From the NCBI GenBank assembly GCA_002506595.1, contig DAXV01000003.1:1-13940 (forward strand): DNA of 13,940 nt. The letters are read 5' to 3'. This DNA comes from Acidilobaceae archaeon UBA158. GTDB taxonomy: Archaea; Thermoproteota; Thermoprotei_A; Sulfolobales; Acidilobaceae. The notes below the pieces were generated by a model. It ran no database searches. It had not been told where the DNA came from and was given only the letters and a program-made list of their open reading frames with translations. Positions within the stretch are counted from its first letter, which is position 1; the number at the start of each line of letters is the position of its first letter. A program made the translations under genes and the position numbers. Below, in pieces: positions 13,624 through 13,940 of this stretch.

Positions 13624-13940
13624 ATGTCAATCAATGAATTAAAAGGAAAAGATATGTTGTGTTTAAAAGACTTTAGCCCTGAACAGGTAAGGTATTTAAT
13701 TGATTTGGGCTTAGACTTAAAGAGAAGATATCATGCTGGAGAAAGAATTTTAAATACATTAAATGGGAGAAGCATTGCTATGATTTTTGAAAAACCTTCA
13801 ACGAGGACTAGGGTTAGTTTAGAAGTTGCTGCAAATCAATTAGGAGCCCAACCTATTGTATTAGGATGGAATGAACTTCAACTAGGAAGAGGAGAGCCTA
13901 TAAAAGATACCGCTAGAGTTTTATCGAGGTTTGTAAATGG
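13624..13940 (+). CDS. argF: Ornithine carbamoyltransferase, 5' part only
   Basis: An open frame from ATG 13624 to the window end gives the first 105 residues. ELKGKDMLCLKDFSPEQVR-like N-terminal sequence, FEKPSTRTR at 55-63 (carbamoyl phosphate-binding STRTR) and LGRGEPIKDTARVLSR at 87-102 identify a carbamoyltransferase. FEKPSTRTR and the LGRGEP segment are the ornithine form rather than the aspartate form. The enzyme makes citrulline from ornithine and carbamoyl phosphate in arginine synthesis. It is truncated by the window, not broken. Confidence 0.88.
   Translation, partial: MSINELKGKDMLCLKDFSPEQVRYLIDLGLDLKRRYHAGERILNTLNGRSIAMIFEKPSTRTRVSLEVAANQLGAQPIVLGWNELQLGRGEPIKDTARVLSRFVN

Noticed and set aside
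1..13940. tRNA, rRNA, C/D box RNA, CRISPR array or insertion sequence
   Set aside because: Reading the intergenic regions on both strands showed no cloverleaf, no spaced repeats, no paired C and D boxes outside genes, and no transposase. The longest gene-free stretch is only 171 bases.

Overview
The window is strongly AT-rich archaeal DNA, most consistent with an anaerobic or microaerophilic thermoacidophilic member of the Thermoproteota (Crenarchaeota). The evidence is a non-phosphorylating GAPN, a split cobalamin-independent methionine synthase, a PAC2-family proteasome factor, an AK6-type kinase, a membrane-anchored HerA-like ATPase, arginine coded almost only by AGA/AGG, GTG/TTG starts behind GGTGA ribosome sites, and TATA-like boxes about 25 bases upstream of starts. 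A low-GC Acidilobales genome such as Caldisphaera would fit, but this is an inference from gene content and composition.

Layout, left to right. A thiolase (minus, 65-1255) is divergent from a four-gene plus-strand operon (1380-5027). The operon holds a zinc-less MetE-like barrel, the zinc-binding MetE catalytic barrel, a HypE/PurM-like ATPase and an AK6/Fap7-like kinase. The kinase gene runs 138 bases into the 3' end of a convergent gene for a two-TM HerA-like ATPase, a candidate CedB of the crenarchaeal DNA-import system. A molybdopterin (sulfite-oxidase-fold) protein with an unrecognised N-terminal domain is divergent from that ATPase. GAPN follows, then an unrecognised protein with six or seven membrane segments.

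The highlight is 10609-11682: a single polypeptide with an N-terminal ferritin-like four-helix segment fused to an encapsulin (HK97-fold) shell domain, as in the Pyrococcus furiosus virus-like particle. This predicts a self-loaded iron-handling nanocompartment. The gene has an unusual setting. About 200 bases upstream of its start lies a short copy of the 5' coding region of the neighbouring PAC2 gene. Immediately downstream lies a perfect 15-bp hairpin that overlaps a second, competing hairpin.

The right end is a minus-strand operon of housekeeping genes: threonylcarbamoyl-AMP synthase (TsaC/Sua5), a small ArcTGT-like PUA protein, and a PAC2-family proteasome factor ending in a HbYX-like tail. 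It is divergent from ornithine carbamoyltransferase (argF), which is cut off by the window end.

No tRNA, rRNA, CRISPR array, transposase or integrase was seen. The most reportable biology is the encapsulin locus with its flanking sequence structures, the CedB candidate, and the two hybrid or orphan proteins between them.
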